Shown here: piece after piece, positions 22,401 to 37,400 of the stretch
Numbering within the stretch: position 1 is the stretch's first letter
How the letters are laid out: the number at the start of each line of letters is the position of its first letter
DNA from: Archivesica marissinica
Lineage: Eukaryota > Mollusca > Bivalvia > Venerida > Vesicomyidae
Assembly (NCBI GenBank): GCA_014843695.1
Contig: CM026398.1
Location: forward strand, 47,829,579 to 47,893,578
DNA: 64,000 nucleotides
Reading direction: 5' to 3'
Translations under genes and position numbers: made by a program
Notes under the pieces: model-generated
The model's database searches: none
What the model was told of the DNA's origin: nothing
Seen by the model: only the letters and a program-made list of their open reading frames with translations

Positions 22401-25400
22401 GGAGGCAGAAAACGTGTCAAATATTTGATACCCCCAAGTATCTAACCTGTAGAATCCTGTCTGCTTATCGACATGTTTCACCAGCATCAACGTGTCAATA
22501 ACCTGGTTCACGACTCCCGCAATCTGATCTTCTACGATCCCTCTCAGACGAGCATACATGTACAACGTCTCTCGGCCTGTCATCTGATCAATGAGAGCAT
22601 CAAACTGTGGGCAGTATCCAAGATTTTGCTGTACCTGGAGAAGACGGTTTTTATTGTCACCAGGTGTGCTAAATCCTCACTACAGGAGGTTTCACATAAC
22701 CTCGAGTGTTTCCTGCACATTTATGGGGCTTTAAAATTCTATTCATTTAATTGAATGCATTATATCTATGCAGAATGATGACATATGCAAGAAAAGTCGC
22801 TAGACCATACCATGTCAATGATAACGGAATGCAAAAGCAACTTTTCAAACAGACAGATCTGTAGTCCAGATTCGATCCCCCGTCTGACCCTAATAAAATT
22901 AACAGTCTTTCAGATGGGACGTTAAACCGAGGTCTCGTGTCGGTGCTTACACTGTGCACGTAAAAGAACCAGAGGAGATTCTGGAATGGGTCTCTGTCTG
23001 TATCATGCACTATCCTCCAAAATCTAAAATAACTAATCTCTTCAGGAGGCGTCGCTCATATGGGCAACCGGTAGCAACGATAAATAAACGTAAAAACACA
23101 CACTTTTCAAACAATTTCATTTAGTGGTTAATTCCTACGCATCAGAGCTCCAAACCCGTGTTTTATTCGCCGATAAACAACGGCAAGACAAATATTATTT
23201 CCATTCTAAAATCACCAAATATAATGCTACGAAACAAATAAATGTGTGTGTTAGTTTGTCGGTGGAGTAAAATGGAACAGCCATAAAATAGACTGGCTCC
23301 AGCTGTTGTTTATTGCAGATTTAACAACGGTAGGTTTGTTCTTAAGTCATTATTATTATTTTACCAGATTTGTATAGCACTCTTTTCATACAGATAGTAT
23401 ACGTTCAAGAGTGCTTAACATTAATTTAGCATAGCAAGACATTTTTACAACATACATTACAATAGTCAACATTAAGGACAACAATTTGGTAGGAATAAAT
23501 CAAATAATAATAAAATTAAAACAATGTAAAATGTTTATCAAAAATATTAAGAAAAGTACATAAAAGAATAAAGGTTAAGAATTAAAATGCTATAGATACA
23601 TCGTTAGATGGAACACAACAAACTAAAATCTACTTCCAAGAAGTGTATCACAGAGTGTAGTCGGTCCAGTGATTGAGTCGATCCCTATCTACGAGGCTCC
23701 CGCTACACCTGTGATACACTCCTCTGAATAGCCTCCATTTGACTGTTCTAAAATATTAATGTTCTAAAATGTTTCGTGTAATTTACACATAGTGTTTCTT
23801 GAACGTGTGAATTTTTAACTTTGTCAAGTTAGAATGCTTTGTTCATCATGCAATCATGTTTTACCGCGATATCTTGCACAAAGTTCGACTATCAATCGCC
23901 GCTTTATACAACCAATATGAATACTTTATACACAGATGATGGTAGTAGTAGTAGTAGGATAGTTAATATTTCGGACACGTTATTGATTACAATTTTCACG
24001 CACATTACTACTACAGTTTTTATTGTTTGTGTTACATTGTAAATGATTTTGTTTGCATGCTACATGATATACCTTTCAGACTTCAGTTTGCTTTGGATGG
24101 GGGAGGAGGTGGACGTGTCAGGGACTAATTTAACTTTGACATTTTTAGACGCTCTGCTCTTAGTATATACAAGCATCTCAAATGTGAAGTGCCGCTCATC
24201 GGATTAGTTTGTTATGTTATATTTCGGGTTTTACGCCTGCATCAGCACCATTTTGGGCTATATCGCCGGCGGGCAGTTTACCCAACAACACCTTTCCTGG
24301 GCAGGCTCCAGCGGTTAACCAGTACTTGGGTGCACCAACCTCCGTAAGAAACTGCCAACTTTTTCATATAAATGAGACAAGGCCTGAGCGGAGCTCGAAC
24401 CCGTGACCATCAGTGATGATATGTTACAGTGGTATACAAGTCAGCGACCATAACCACTCGACCACGGAGGCGGACTCGTGATTAGTTTATACAAATTTAT
24501 TTTAGCTGGATTGCAATACAAGCTAAATCGGATTGAGACTGCAATTCCAGTATGGAACCCATGCAGAGCCGTTAACTCTCATAACATACACTGCCACATG
24601 GTGGACATAACTGCAATAGCACCTGTTTAATGTCCTTCTTCACGGAGAATCTATCTAGATATGCATTGCCAGTAGTGAGGATTTCATCGCCGGTCAGCAT
24701 CTTGAATGCGGTCGTCTTCCCGGCACCGTTCTGTCCCAGCAGGCCGAAGCACTCTTGAGCTGGTATCCCACAAGACAAGTTCCTCACAGCTTGGAACCCA
24801 TTACCATAAATCTTACTAACATTCTGTATGCAATAAATGATTAAATATTCAATTACCAATAGACATTTGTAAATTAAAACACATATCAACAATGACATAC
24901 CAAATTTGTCAACATAAGTGCTACCCTACAATGCACGGGAGACAACACATATTTTTATATTAATCACTCTCGCGGATTAAAGCATAAATGTGGTCATTCG
25001 TGTGGGAGGAAACCGGAGTACCCGGAGAAAACCCACCTGTCCGATTTGGCGACCACCGTACCATCTCACATACATCCCGGTAACTTATATCAACTATGTT
25101 ATAGAGAGACATTTATACATGTATCTACAAATACTCAATTTGGCTGTCTGATTAGTGCAGTGGTCAGCGCGCTCGCTTCTCACCAATGCAACCCGGGTTC
25201 GATCCTCGGACCGGGAAGTATGTGAGATGGTACTCAGCAACTGTCATCAGACTACAAGACACATGTGTGTTTGTAGCTATTGCTCAGACTACAGACACAT
25301 GTGTTTGTTGTTATTGCTCAGACTACAGACAAGCATGTGTTTGTAATTATTGCTCTGACTACAGACACGCGTGTGTTTGTAGTTATTGCTCAGACTACAG

Positions 25401-28400
25401 ACAATCATGTGTGTTTGTAGTTATTGCTCAGACTACAGACACATGTGTGTTTGTAGTTATTGCTCAGACTACAGACACACATGTGTTTGTAGTTATTGCT
25501 CAGACTACACACATGTGTGTGTTTGTAGTTATTGCTCAGACTACAGACATATGTGTGTTTGTAGTTATTGCTCAGACTACAGACACGTGTGTGTTTGTAG
25601 TTATTGCTCAGACTACAGACACATGTGTGTTTGTAGTTATTGCTCAGACTACAGACATGTGTGTGTTTGTAGTTATTGCTCAGACTACAGACACGTGTGT
25701 GTTTGTAGTTATTGCTCAGACTACAGACACATGTGTGTTTGTAGTTATTGCTCAGACTACAGACATGTGTGTGTTTGTAGTTATTGCTCAGACTACAGAC
25801 ACGTGTGTGTTTGTAGTTATTGCTCAGACTACAGACACATGTGTGTTTGTAGTTATTGCTCAGACTACAGACATGTGTGTGTTTGTAGTTATTGCTCAGA
25901 CTACAGACACGTGTGTGTTTGTAGTTATTGCTCAGACTACAGACACATGTGTGTTTGTAGTTATTGCTCAGACTACAGACATGTGTGTGTTTGTAGTTAT
26001 TGCTCAGACTACAGACACGTGTGTGTTTGTAGTTATTGCTCAGACTACAGACACATGTGTGTTTGTAGTTATTGCTCAGACTACAGACACGCGTGTGTTT
26101 GTAGTTATTGCTCAGACTACAGACACGCGTGTGTTTGTAGTTATTGCTCAGACTACAGACACACGTGTGTTTGTAGTTATTGCTCAGACTACAGACACAC
26201 GTGTGTTTGTAGTTATTGCTCAGACTACAGACACGCGTGTGTTTGTAGTTATTGCTCAGACTACAGACACGCGTGTGTTTGAGGCATTTAATAGTTTCCT
26301 ATCTCTCTTATTTATAAATCTCTGGACAGTGTTACCTTCAGTATGAGAGATTCAGATTGCATGAGTTGTTCCACAGGTGTGTCATTGATCCGGCGACTTT
26401 CCTCGGCGACGTCACTGTCTTGTACTTCCCTCATATTCAGCTCCGACCCTACCGACATATGGTGTTGACACCTGAAAATGCTAAAGATTCGCTGGAAAAT
26501 GCCGGCCTCAATCACGAGAACGAAACAGAAGTACACGATTCCCTGTAGTAACATGAAGAGGCATTCTCGTCCTATACCAGGCTTCTCCCAAGTCAGAAAA
26601 TCATCAAAGAAGGTGAAGCAGAAATCTGTGGAGCAGTGATCTGTAATATTTACAAAACAAGAACAAAACATGAATAACTGTTTTGCTTATGTTGTTTTGC
26701 TTAAGCTGAAATATACAACTCCCTTCAAGATGCAAGTTTGCTCTAGATTTCATTATATCATTATCTTAAAGCGACATTACATCGCAAAAAGCAAATAAAA
26801 TGCATGTTTTCAAGTATTGCTACAACGAATTCTTTTCTAATATATCCGAACACTAACATTGAATCAATAAACAGTGTTTTTGCGGTCGCTTCAAAACTTC
26901 AAAAGTGAAAGTAGGATTTCATATGACGGTCATCCGCGCTCCTGAATTGACATTTGTTTGTCATTAGAGTCAATACCAAATGCGCGATACTTTCGTTTAG
27001 TGATAATTTAACTAAGATTAGTCTACAAATAAATATGCATAGGCACACATGTGAGATATAACGGTAAATCTGCAACATAAATCATGTTATTCATGATACA
27101 CGTGTTGTATTCCGCATGAATATCGATCCTATTTACATTATGTTGTTATGTCAACAAACCGCATATATGACATTTCTTTATTTGCTGAAATACTCAGTTT
27201 TTGAGACAAATATTTGGAAAAGAATGATATAATATAATAGGAAATTACATTCCGCAGACATTTGCGTTTTCACCGATGTAGTATCGCTTTAAATCATAAT
27301 CCTGATCAGAATTATTTTCTAGAAATGTTGTTTTCTTTAATGTTTTATAATGCATGACCGAGTTTTCTCAGTGAAAGAAAATGCTATCTTTCACTGTCTT
27401 CAAACAGTGGAAGATGGCATTTTCTCTGTCACTGTTTGAGTTTTGTATTCCTCCGCGGTTGGATTTACTTTTGTATCTTAGCCATTTTCTGACAATCATG
27501 AACAGTTAATTATAATGTAATATATTGTAATGAATTTGCTTAGTATGTAGTTTTTAATTTTAACAGCAAACAGAAACTTACTGGAAAATGACAGCGGAAC
27601 TATTTCTTATTACGGATGATCACACTAACAGAAGTGGTTGTGTGGTCTTGTATTGTAGTGAAATGAGGCTTCCGACAATGGCAGATAAAATTAATTAAAT
27701 TTGATAACAAATATTATATTAGCCAAAATCATTGGAAATCGTAAATGAAACAGTTTGTGTTTATTAGTGTAAGATAGGAATTTATTTCTTCGAGTGATCA
27801 TCAAAATATGCATTTCCACTTGTGTTATTGTAATTTAATTGTTTTGACAGGCACCCAGGTAGAACCACTGACCTTCCACAAGCCAGCTTGATAGTTTCCT
27901 CACATGAACGTGGGATTCGAACTAGAGTGGTCAGGGGCAAGTGATTTGAACGACCTTACAATATTGACATCAAATAAAAATGTAACCCCGATATTGATTT
28001 CTATTGTACAGACCTGGAAAGCAGCATGGATCTGTACGATGGGTTTGATTTGTCCGGATGACTTCACATACTGCCTTGTAGTTGTACGAGTCACAGACGG
28101 CCTTATACTCAGCATTGGTGTACATGTCCATCAGGGCCAGTCCTAGGTCATAGTTAGGCAGGAATATCATAAACAACATCTCCAGGGTCTTGCCAATATC
28201 CTCTGTACCGAGCACTGGGATGCTCAGGATATACGTCGCAAACATAAACACAAGGCCTACAGAAATAAACAGATAAACACCATTACAAATCTGCACCAGC
28301 CTAGATTCCAATACATCCGTTTTTCACATTTTTTTCTACTGGCAAATTAACATTAAATGTAAAAAACTTTTTTTTCTCCTTTTGAAACATACTTGTAAAA

Positions 28401-31400
28401 CCTAGTTACCTCCCTTAGACAGATTCATCCGTTTGCAGTAGGCTATTGAGAAGACGAAAGTTGTATATGTTTACAATAGTGAATACCTGCCAACATAGAC
28501 ATGTCACATGAACGGGTAAATAAAATATTTTGATAATATAATAACTTATTTGAGATTACAAATTTGTGAAAATTGAAATCGCGAAAACCCATTTTGTAGT
28601 GAAAATTGCACGTCGTGAAAATTACCCATTATACGGTATTTAGATACTCAATGTGGCAGTTGTATAAGAGAATTTATCCATGTGTGCGATCAAGGTTGTC
28701 TTAAATATGGTCAATAACTCTTTGGAAAACAGACAGATCTGTAGTCCAGTGGTTAACACGCTGGACTGGTAATACAGGGATCTGTAGTCCAGTGGTTAAC
28801 TGGACAGGGATCCAGGGATCTGTAGTCCAGTGGTTAACACGCTGGACTGGTAATCCAGGGATCTGTAGTCCAGTGGTTAACACGCTGGACTGGTAATCCA
28901 GGGATCTGTAGTCCAGTGGTTAACACGCTGGACTGGTAATCCAGGGATCTGTAGTCCAGTGGTTAACACGCTGGACTGGTAATCCAGGGATCTGTAGTCC
29001 AGTGGTTAACACGCTGGACTGGTAATCCAGGGATCGCAGGTTCGATAACACAATTAACAGTCTTTCAGATGGGAATTTAAACCGGGTCTCGTGTCGGTGA
29101 TGTACACCGTGCATGTACAAGAACCAGAGAAGACTCTGGAATGGGTCTCTGTCTGTATCATTGCACTATCCTCCAAAAATCTAAAATGACTAATCTTTTC
29201 AAGGAGGCATCGCTCATATGGGCAACCGGTAGCGACGATAAATAAAAACGTAAAACACATAAAATATTGCACCCACCCACATTTGACGTTTGATATTTAA
29301 GTATGACATTGCACGCGACACATCTACATCAATATGATGGATTTTACGCAGTTATTTCAAGCTTGTTCGTCTGATTTCAAAGATACAGAGCGGACACATA
29401 ATATTAAACCGATTTTTGACGATTGCTGGTTTAATCATCACATTGATTGTAGCTACATGCCTGGGTGTGCATGACACATCAATTCAATCTATTAACCCAT
29501 TCAACACCAAGTAACTCACATGGACTGGTCCATGATATTCTTAGACCAATAAATGAATAAGAAAATTACATTCGGACCAGTTCATTTATCAAGATGGGTA
29601 ATTTTGTCTAAAATTAGTAATACTACTTGCAAAAAGTGCAGATCCTGATGAGACGGCTCGTCACGAGTCGGCTCATCTGGATCTTCACTTTTTGTAAGCC
29701 TATTTAGAGGTCTGTGGTGTTGAAAGGGTTAAACATATGAATGGATTTATTTGAAAAATGGTCCAGTGGTCTCAAAGTTATAGTGATCATGAAAATGGGA
29801 ATATCGAATTAACTGACCTTCCGACCTACTTAAATCTGCATGACATATACCCCACTTTCTTCAAAATGGTGCAAAACAAAGAAATTTTGGTATGTAGCGA
29901 AAAAACAAATACAGTCAAACCTGTGTTAATGGTCACCTCCATTAAGCAGCCAACCTGTATTAAGCAGCCAGGTTCCAGATTCCCAATCGGTTGTTTTATT
30001 ATATATTTGACCTCTATTAAACAGCCACCTGTGCTAAGCAGCCACTTTCTCTGACTCCCTTGACTGGCTGCTTAAGACAGGTTTGACTGTAGATTACGAA
30101 TAAATTAGTAAACTCACCAGATAACAGATTGATCATTGAGACGACTACCATGCCCGTTGCAGGTTTGGTGAACAAGTAGTGTTGTATGTATACAAATGGT
30201 AGCAGTGACCATCCATACAGTTGAAAGATAAGGAAAACAATTGCAAGTCTACCATCGTTTACATAAGCCTCTGTTTGAAAAACAGCAAATAGTCCCATGA
30301 TGAATAACACAGGGATTGTGTAATTTATGATGTCCCAGACGAATGTAGACGCCCAGAATGATATCGGCCCGACACCACTGACCACCTGCAGATGCTTGGC
30401 GCCAACGGATCGCTCCTTAATCAGAAATAAGATGAAACTTGTGCCCATGAACGCCATACCAAACAGCACACAGATGGCGATCAAGAATCCAGTACCATTG
30501 GAACTGAAGTAGATACGTCGCGAATTATCGGTGATCTTCTTCGGTAGAGGATGGTTGGTTATTTGTATATCCTTGTTGCTGTCGGCTGTTATATCCTGGA
30601 GTAATGCTCTCATGGTGTAGTGCAGGGCAATGGCTATACTGTGGTATGGTTCCCCGTTGTAGTGCGCTGTTGCAGTCTTGCTGGTACTGTTTTCAAAGTC
30701 ACCAGCAATAATATATCGTCTGAAGGAAATTACACAAAATACATACAGTCATCCTTGAAAGTTTAAACTTTATTTATTTTACAACGATTGCGAAGCAAGT
30801 TTTAACAACTTATATTAATCACTCTCGTTGGCATGTATGAAAGCGTAAATGTGGTCATTCGTGTGGTAGGAAACCGGAGTTCCCGGAGAAAACCCACCTG
30901 TCCGATCTGGCGACCAACTTACCATCTCACATACTTTCCGGTCCGTGGATCGAACGCGGGTTGCATTGGTGAGAAGCGAGCGCTCTAACCACTGCGCTAA
31001 TCGGGCAGCACATTAAGAGACCATTGCTTAGAAATGTACCATAGTCATAAACAGTAAGCATGGATTTGGAATGTAATCGATTACATTGGCAAATAATTGA
31101 CGGCAGGTCTGGAGACCACCAACGGGACACTTAAAATGCAATGTCTAGACAAGACTGGTCTGTTAGTACAATATAATTTGTTCCTTAACCCTTTCCCTCA
31201 TAGAAGCACCTCTTGACGCCATTACCAATACAGGGTTCCCTCTGTCTGAATGTTTGTCTGCGCCACTTCTGGAGCCAATTTAAAAAACTTGGGAGTCAAC
31301 TAAGAGCCATATAGTTCACAAATAAATATTTGAAGTCATGTATTTGACAAAACATGTGCCAAAAAAAATATTTTAAAAAAAAGGTTGAGCCAAATATTTT

Positions 31401-34400
31401 CGCCAATTCACAAAATTTAGGGCCATTATTTGTTTTTTGTCGCAATTGGCGCCATAGGCGACCGACAGCAGGAACCCTGCAATACTTGATACATTGACAA
31501 TGTAGTAGCCAAACCAATGTTCATAATAAAGAATAAAGGCCAGAATCTCATGTAGTCCCAGTAATATCTATGGAGGTGGGATAGATATGGTGACTACTTA
31601 TCCACTGCATGATAGCTTAATGGCTGTCGTTTGTATGGAGATATAATAGTATATTAACCTAAATCTCTATGTAGTCACAGTAATATCTATGGAGGTGGAA
31701 TAGATATTGCGACTACTTATCCATTGCATGTTAGCTAAATGGCTGTCGTTTGTATGGATATATAATAGTGTATTAACCTAAATCTCTATGTAGTCCCAGT
31801 AATATTTATGGAGGTGGGATAGATATGGTGACTACTTATCCACTGCATGATAGCTAAATGGCTGTCATTTGTATGCCGATATAATAGTATATTAACCTAC
31901 ATCTCTATGTAGTCTCAGTAATATCTATGGAGGTGGGATAGATATGGTGACTACTCATCCACTGCATGATAGCTAAATGGCTGTCGTTTGTATGGAGATA
32001 TACTAGTATATCAACCTAAATCTCTATGTAGTCCCAATAATATCTATGGAGGTGGGATAGATATGGTGACTACTTATCCACTGCATGATAGCTAAATGGC
32101 TGTCGTTTGTATGGAGATATACTAGTATATTAACCTAAATCTCTATGTAGTCCCAGTAATATCTATGGAGGTGGGATAGATATGGTGCCTACTTATCCAC
32201 TGCATGATAGCTAAATGGCTGTCGTTTGTATGGATATATAATAGTATATTAACCTAAATCTCTATGTAGTCCCAGTAATATCTATGGAGGTGGGATAGAT
32301 ATGGTGACTACTCATCCACTGCATGATAGCTAAATGGCTGTCGTTTGTATGGAGATATAATAGTATATTAACCTAATACTCTATGAAGGAAAGGGTTAAA
32401 TGGCTGTCGTTTGTATGGAGATATACTAGTATATCAACCTAAATCTCTATGAGGGAAAGGATTAAATGGCTGTCGTTTGTATGGAGATATACTAGTATAT
32501 CAACCTAAATCTCTATGAGGGAAAGGGTTAAATGGCTGTCGTTTATATGGAGATATGAAAGTATATTAACCTAAATCTCTATGAAGGAAAGGGTTAATAA
32601 CACCAACGGAAATAGTAGTCTCTGATTGCAAGTGATCTCTTAATAGACGTGGTATCACACATAAGCTTCACTGTACTGTACAGTTGGATGACTGCACAAG
32701 GTCATCAGTTTAAAATGCATAGTTAATATAGATGCTCTCGAAGAAATATAGATGCTCTCGAAGAAATAGTGTTTTACAGTAAGTAAAACACTATTTCTTC
32801 GAGAGCATCTATATTTCGCTAATTTTCGCGATCTAAGTTGCCAGCGAATTCTTGATTCCCGTGAATAATAACGTGTCCAAATTTAGAGTTATATTTACAT
32901 TTTATGAACATTTTGAAAGTCATTACAATTAGCGATAACTTAATTAATTCAAAGTGTTCAAAATCGTGAAAATATGCGAAAATAAAGTGTAAATTATAGT
33001 GTTTTACAGTATATATCAATTACTATGTATATTTCCGAGTCTAATGATATCTCGAATTGAGAAATAACACTATCCATACATACACCTTCATAAATATCTA
33101 TCCCAATCTTGTTATACAATTTATTATCCAAAACATTGATACTTGTGCCTGAAATTCCGAAAATGCCCGCCCTCATACGCCTATATTATCAATAAATCTT
33201 GATGATAATTATTGCCTGAAATTGTCCGAATACAAAATTATATAGTCCAGTGTCCCCTATATAGTCCAGTGTCCCCAATATAGTCCAGTGTCGCCTATAT
33301 AGTCCAGTGTCCCCTATATAGTCCAGTGTCCCTATATAGTCCAGTGTCCCCTATATAGTCCAGTGTCCCCTCTATATAGTCCAGTGTCCCCTATATAGTC
33401 CAGTGTCGCCTATATAGTCCAGTGTCCCTATATAGTCCAGTGTCCCCAATATAGTCCAGTGTCGCCTATATAGTCCAGTGTCCCCAATATAGTCCAGTGT
33501 CGCTATATAGTCCAGTGTCCCCTATATAGTCCTGTGTCCCCTATATAGTCCAGTGTCCCCAATATAGTCCAGTGTCGCCTATATAGTCCAGTGTCCCCAA
33601 TATAGTCCAGTGTCCCCTATATAGTCCAGTGTCCCCATATAGTCCAGTGTCGCCTATATAGTCCAGTGTCCCCTATATAGTCCAGTGTCACCTATATAGT
33701 CCAGTGTCCCTTTATAGTCTGTGTCCCCTATATAGTCCAGTGTCCCCTATATAGTCCAGTGTCCCCTATATAGTCCAGTGTCCCTATATAGTCCAGTGTC
33801 CCTTGTGTGTTTTTGTGGCTATATAGTCCAGTGTCTCCTATATAGTCCAGTGTCCCCTATATAGTCCAGTGTCCCCTATATAGTCCAGTGTCCCCTATAT
33901 AGTCCAGTGTCCCCTATATAGTCCAGTGTCCCCTATATAGTCCAGTGTCCCCAATATAGTCCAGTGTCGCCTATATAGTCCAGTGTCCCCAATATAGTCC
34001 AGTGTCGCCTATATAGTCCAGTGTCCCCTATATAGTCCTGTGTCCCCTATATAGTCCAGTGTCCCCTATATAGTCCAGTGTCGCCTATATAGTCCAGTGT
34101 CCCCTATATAGTCCAGTGTCCCCAATATAGTCCAGTGTCGCCTATATAGTCCAGTGTCCCCAATATAGTCCAGTGTCGCCTATATAGTCCAGTGTCCCCT
34201 ATATAGTCCTGTGTCCCCTATATAGTCCAGTGTCCCCTATATAGTCCAGTGTCCCCTATATAGTCCAGTGTCCCCTATATAGTCCAGTGTCCCCTCTATA
34301 TAGTCCAGTGTCCCCTATATAGTCCAGTGTCCCCTATATAGTCCAGTGTCCCCTATGTTTGTTTAGAATGCAGATATAATACTGTTTATGAGTATGCTGG

Positions 34401-37400
34401 AACTATCCATGAATTAAAACGTACAAAGTCAAGTTATGCATATCATCTTAAGAGTACATTCCTGTTGTCACATGGAAGATTTTGAAGAACAAAGTTTGTC
34501 CTCAATTCATCCTCTAAACTATGAGAGACATCGGTGAGTTACTGCCCCTGAATACTCCCAAAAAGTATGTAGGTCCTCTTAAGTGGCTTCCTCTGTTTTT
34601 ATCATTGTTTCTTTTGCACAACATGCTATCAATTTTCATCCACTTTCTCATCTTATAATTAGTAAATTACTATATCTCGACAGATACTCTACAGAATATC
34701 CAAGTGTACTTATCTGTAAAAATTGTTTTATCAATTAATTAACCCGATTTTGATCAAATCACATTTGTCATACCGCAACATTTGGTTATGGAACAACAGT
34801 AAAAACAGAGGATTACAACTAAACGGACCAATATACATTTCAGGATAAATCAGACTTTATCTGTCAAGGGAGGTAATAGAAAACTCTACTGCCTTTTTCC
34901 AATCCAAACAATTTTGTTACAACTAATATTCCAGTGTTATGTCTTAATCTTGAATAACATATTATTTAATCCTTGACCTGCCAATCACAGCAACAGTCGC
35001 TTTTGCAAACAGCATAGAGCCAGATCAGACGGCACAGAACATGCTCTATGCTGTTTGCTATTTAGTTTATACAAATTTATTTTAGCTCGATTGCCAAACA
35101 AGTTATTTCAACTTATATTAATCACTCTCGAGACCTCATTCCTGATGGAATCCATCGCCACGAGGGAGAGAGAAGAGGCAACGTGGAATTTAAATGCCTT
35201 GCCTAAGGACACAATCGTAACGGCTCCAGCTATTTGAATAGTTGAGCTAAAATATTTGTCTGAAGTGCAAACATTTTGGGATACAATAGAGAGATAATAG
35301 AAATGCCAGCGATGTTGCTTATTCTATCATACTGCTACGAACATACCTTTTTTTTCTTCTTTTTTTTTTTCGGGCCCCAAAAAGACGAAACCCCATTTAT
35401 TTGCTCCATCCAGCGACTAGTAGGGGTCGAAGCACACCCCCTAGTAGCCCTACATGTTTTATATATACAGTCAAACCTGTGTTAGTGGTCACCTCTATTA
35501 AGCAGCCAACCTGTATTAAGCAGCCAGTTTCCAGATTCCCAATAGGCTGTTTCATTATATATTGGACATCTATTAAGCAGCCACCTGTGCTAAGCAGCCA
35601 CTTTCTATGATTCCCTTGGCTGGCTGCTTAACACAGGTTTGACTGTACTTATGAACAATGTATGGAATCGTTCTGATTTATAATGTTATAATGGTGCATA
35701 GTGTTAACATATATATTTTAAATGGGGTTCAAAGGGACACGAAATATTTTACATATAGAAAAGACAAATGTGTGTATAACGAAATAAGAAATAATACACA
35801 CATGCAGTGTATACCCACCTGCATACACACATGCATACACACATGCATACACACATGCATACACACATGCATACCCACCTGCATACACACATGCATACCC
35901 CACCTGCATACACACATGCATACACACATGCATACACACATGCATACCCACCTGCATACACACATGCATACACCACCTGCATACACACATGCATACCCCA
36001 CCTGCATACACACATGCATACCCCACCTGCATACACACCTGCATACCCACCTGCATACACACATGTATACCCACCTGCATACACACATGCATACCCCACC
36101 TGCATACACACATGCATACCCCACCTGCATACACACATGTATACCCACCTGCATACACACATGCATACCCCACCTGCATACACACATGCATACCCCACCT
36201 GCATACACACATGCATACCCCACCTGCATACACACCTGCATACCCACCTGCATACACACATGCATACACACATGCATACCCACCTGCATACACACATGCA
36301 TACACACCTGCATACACACATGCATACCCCACCTGCATACACACCTGCATACCCACCTGCATACACACATGCATACACACATGCATACCCACCTGCATAC
36401 ACACATGCATACACACCTGCATACCCCACCTGCATACACACCTGCATACCCACCTGCATACACACATGCATACACACACGCATACCCCACCTGCATACAC
36501 ACATGCATACACACATGCATACCCCACCTGCATACACACACGCATACCCCACCTGCATACACACATGCATACCCCACCTGCATACACACATGCATACACA
36601 CATGCATACACACATGCATACCCCACCTGCATACACACACGCATACCCCACCTGCATACACACATGCATACACACATGCATACCCCACCTGCATACCCCA
36701 CCTGCATACCCCACCTGCATACACACATGCATACACACATGCATACCCCACCTGCATACCCCACCTGCATACACACATGCATACACACATGCATACCCCA
36801 CCTGCATACCCCACCTGCATACCCCACCTGCATACCCCACCTGCATACACACATGCATACACACATGCATACCCCACCTGCATACACACATGTATACACA
36901 CATGCATACCCCACCTGCATACACACATGCATACACACATGCATACCCCACCTGCATACCCACCTGCATACACACATGCATACACACATGCATACCCCAC
37001 CTGCATACACACATGCATACACACATGCATACCCCACCTGCATACACACATGCATACACACATGCATACACACATGCATACACACATGCATACACACATG
37101 CATACACACATGCATACCCCACCTGCATACACACATGCATACACACACGCACACCCCACCTGCATACACACANNNNNNNNNNNNNNNNNNNNNNNNNNNN
37201 NNNNNNNNNNNNNNNNNNNNNNNNNNNNNNNNNNNNNNNNNNNNNNNNNNNNNNNNNNNNNNNNNNNNNNNNNNNNNNNNNNNNNNNNNNNNNNNNNNNN
37301 NNNNNNNNNNNNNNNNNNNNNNNNNNNNNNNNNNNNNNNNNNNNNNNNNNNNNNNNNNNNNNNNNNNNNNNNNNNNNNNNNNNNNNNNNNNNNNNNNNNN

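Larger units (their letters stand above)
34049..35758. repeat. First copy of a 1.7 kb near-identical duplicated block
   Basis: Matches 38173-39882 at an offset of 4124 bp with only one difference noticed by eye (AGAAATGCCAG versus AGAAACGCCAG). It includes the array end, a partial M8, M4 with its SINE-A, a T-rich tract and an M1 copy. Confidence 0.9.

Noticed and set aside
24572..24622. Coding extension [11 protein letters not shown] after the NBD2 Walker A exon
   Set aside because: The family Q-loop is restored by splicing at CAG|GTGCTA to the exon at 22634; the extension is intron.
25186..26346. Twelve-residue repeat protein from the 36-bp array
   Set aside because: Unit length is a multiple of three; two frames are open; it lies antisense in an intron and continues into the antisense of an ABCA exon.
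27355..27430. Hairpin with AAATGCTATCTTTCACTG and its near complement
   Set aside because: Arms are short and imperfect and no dispersed copy was noticed; not enough to call an element.
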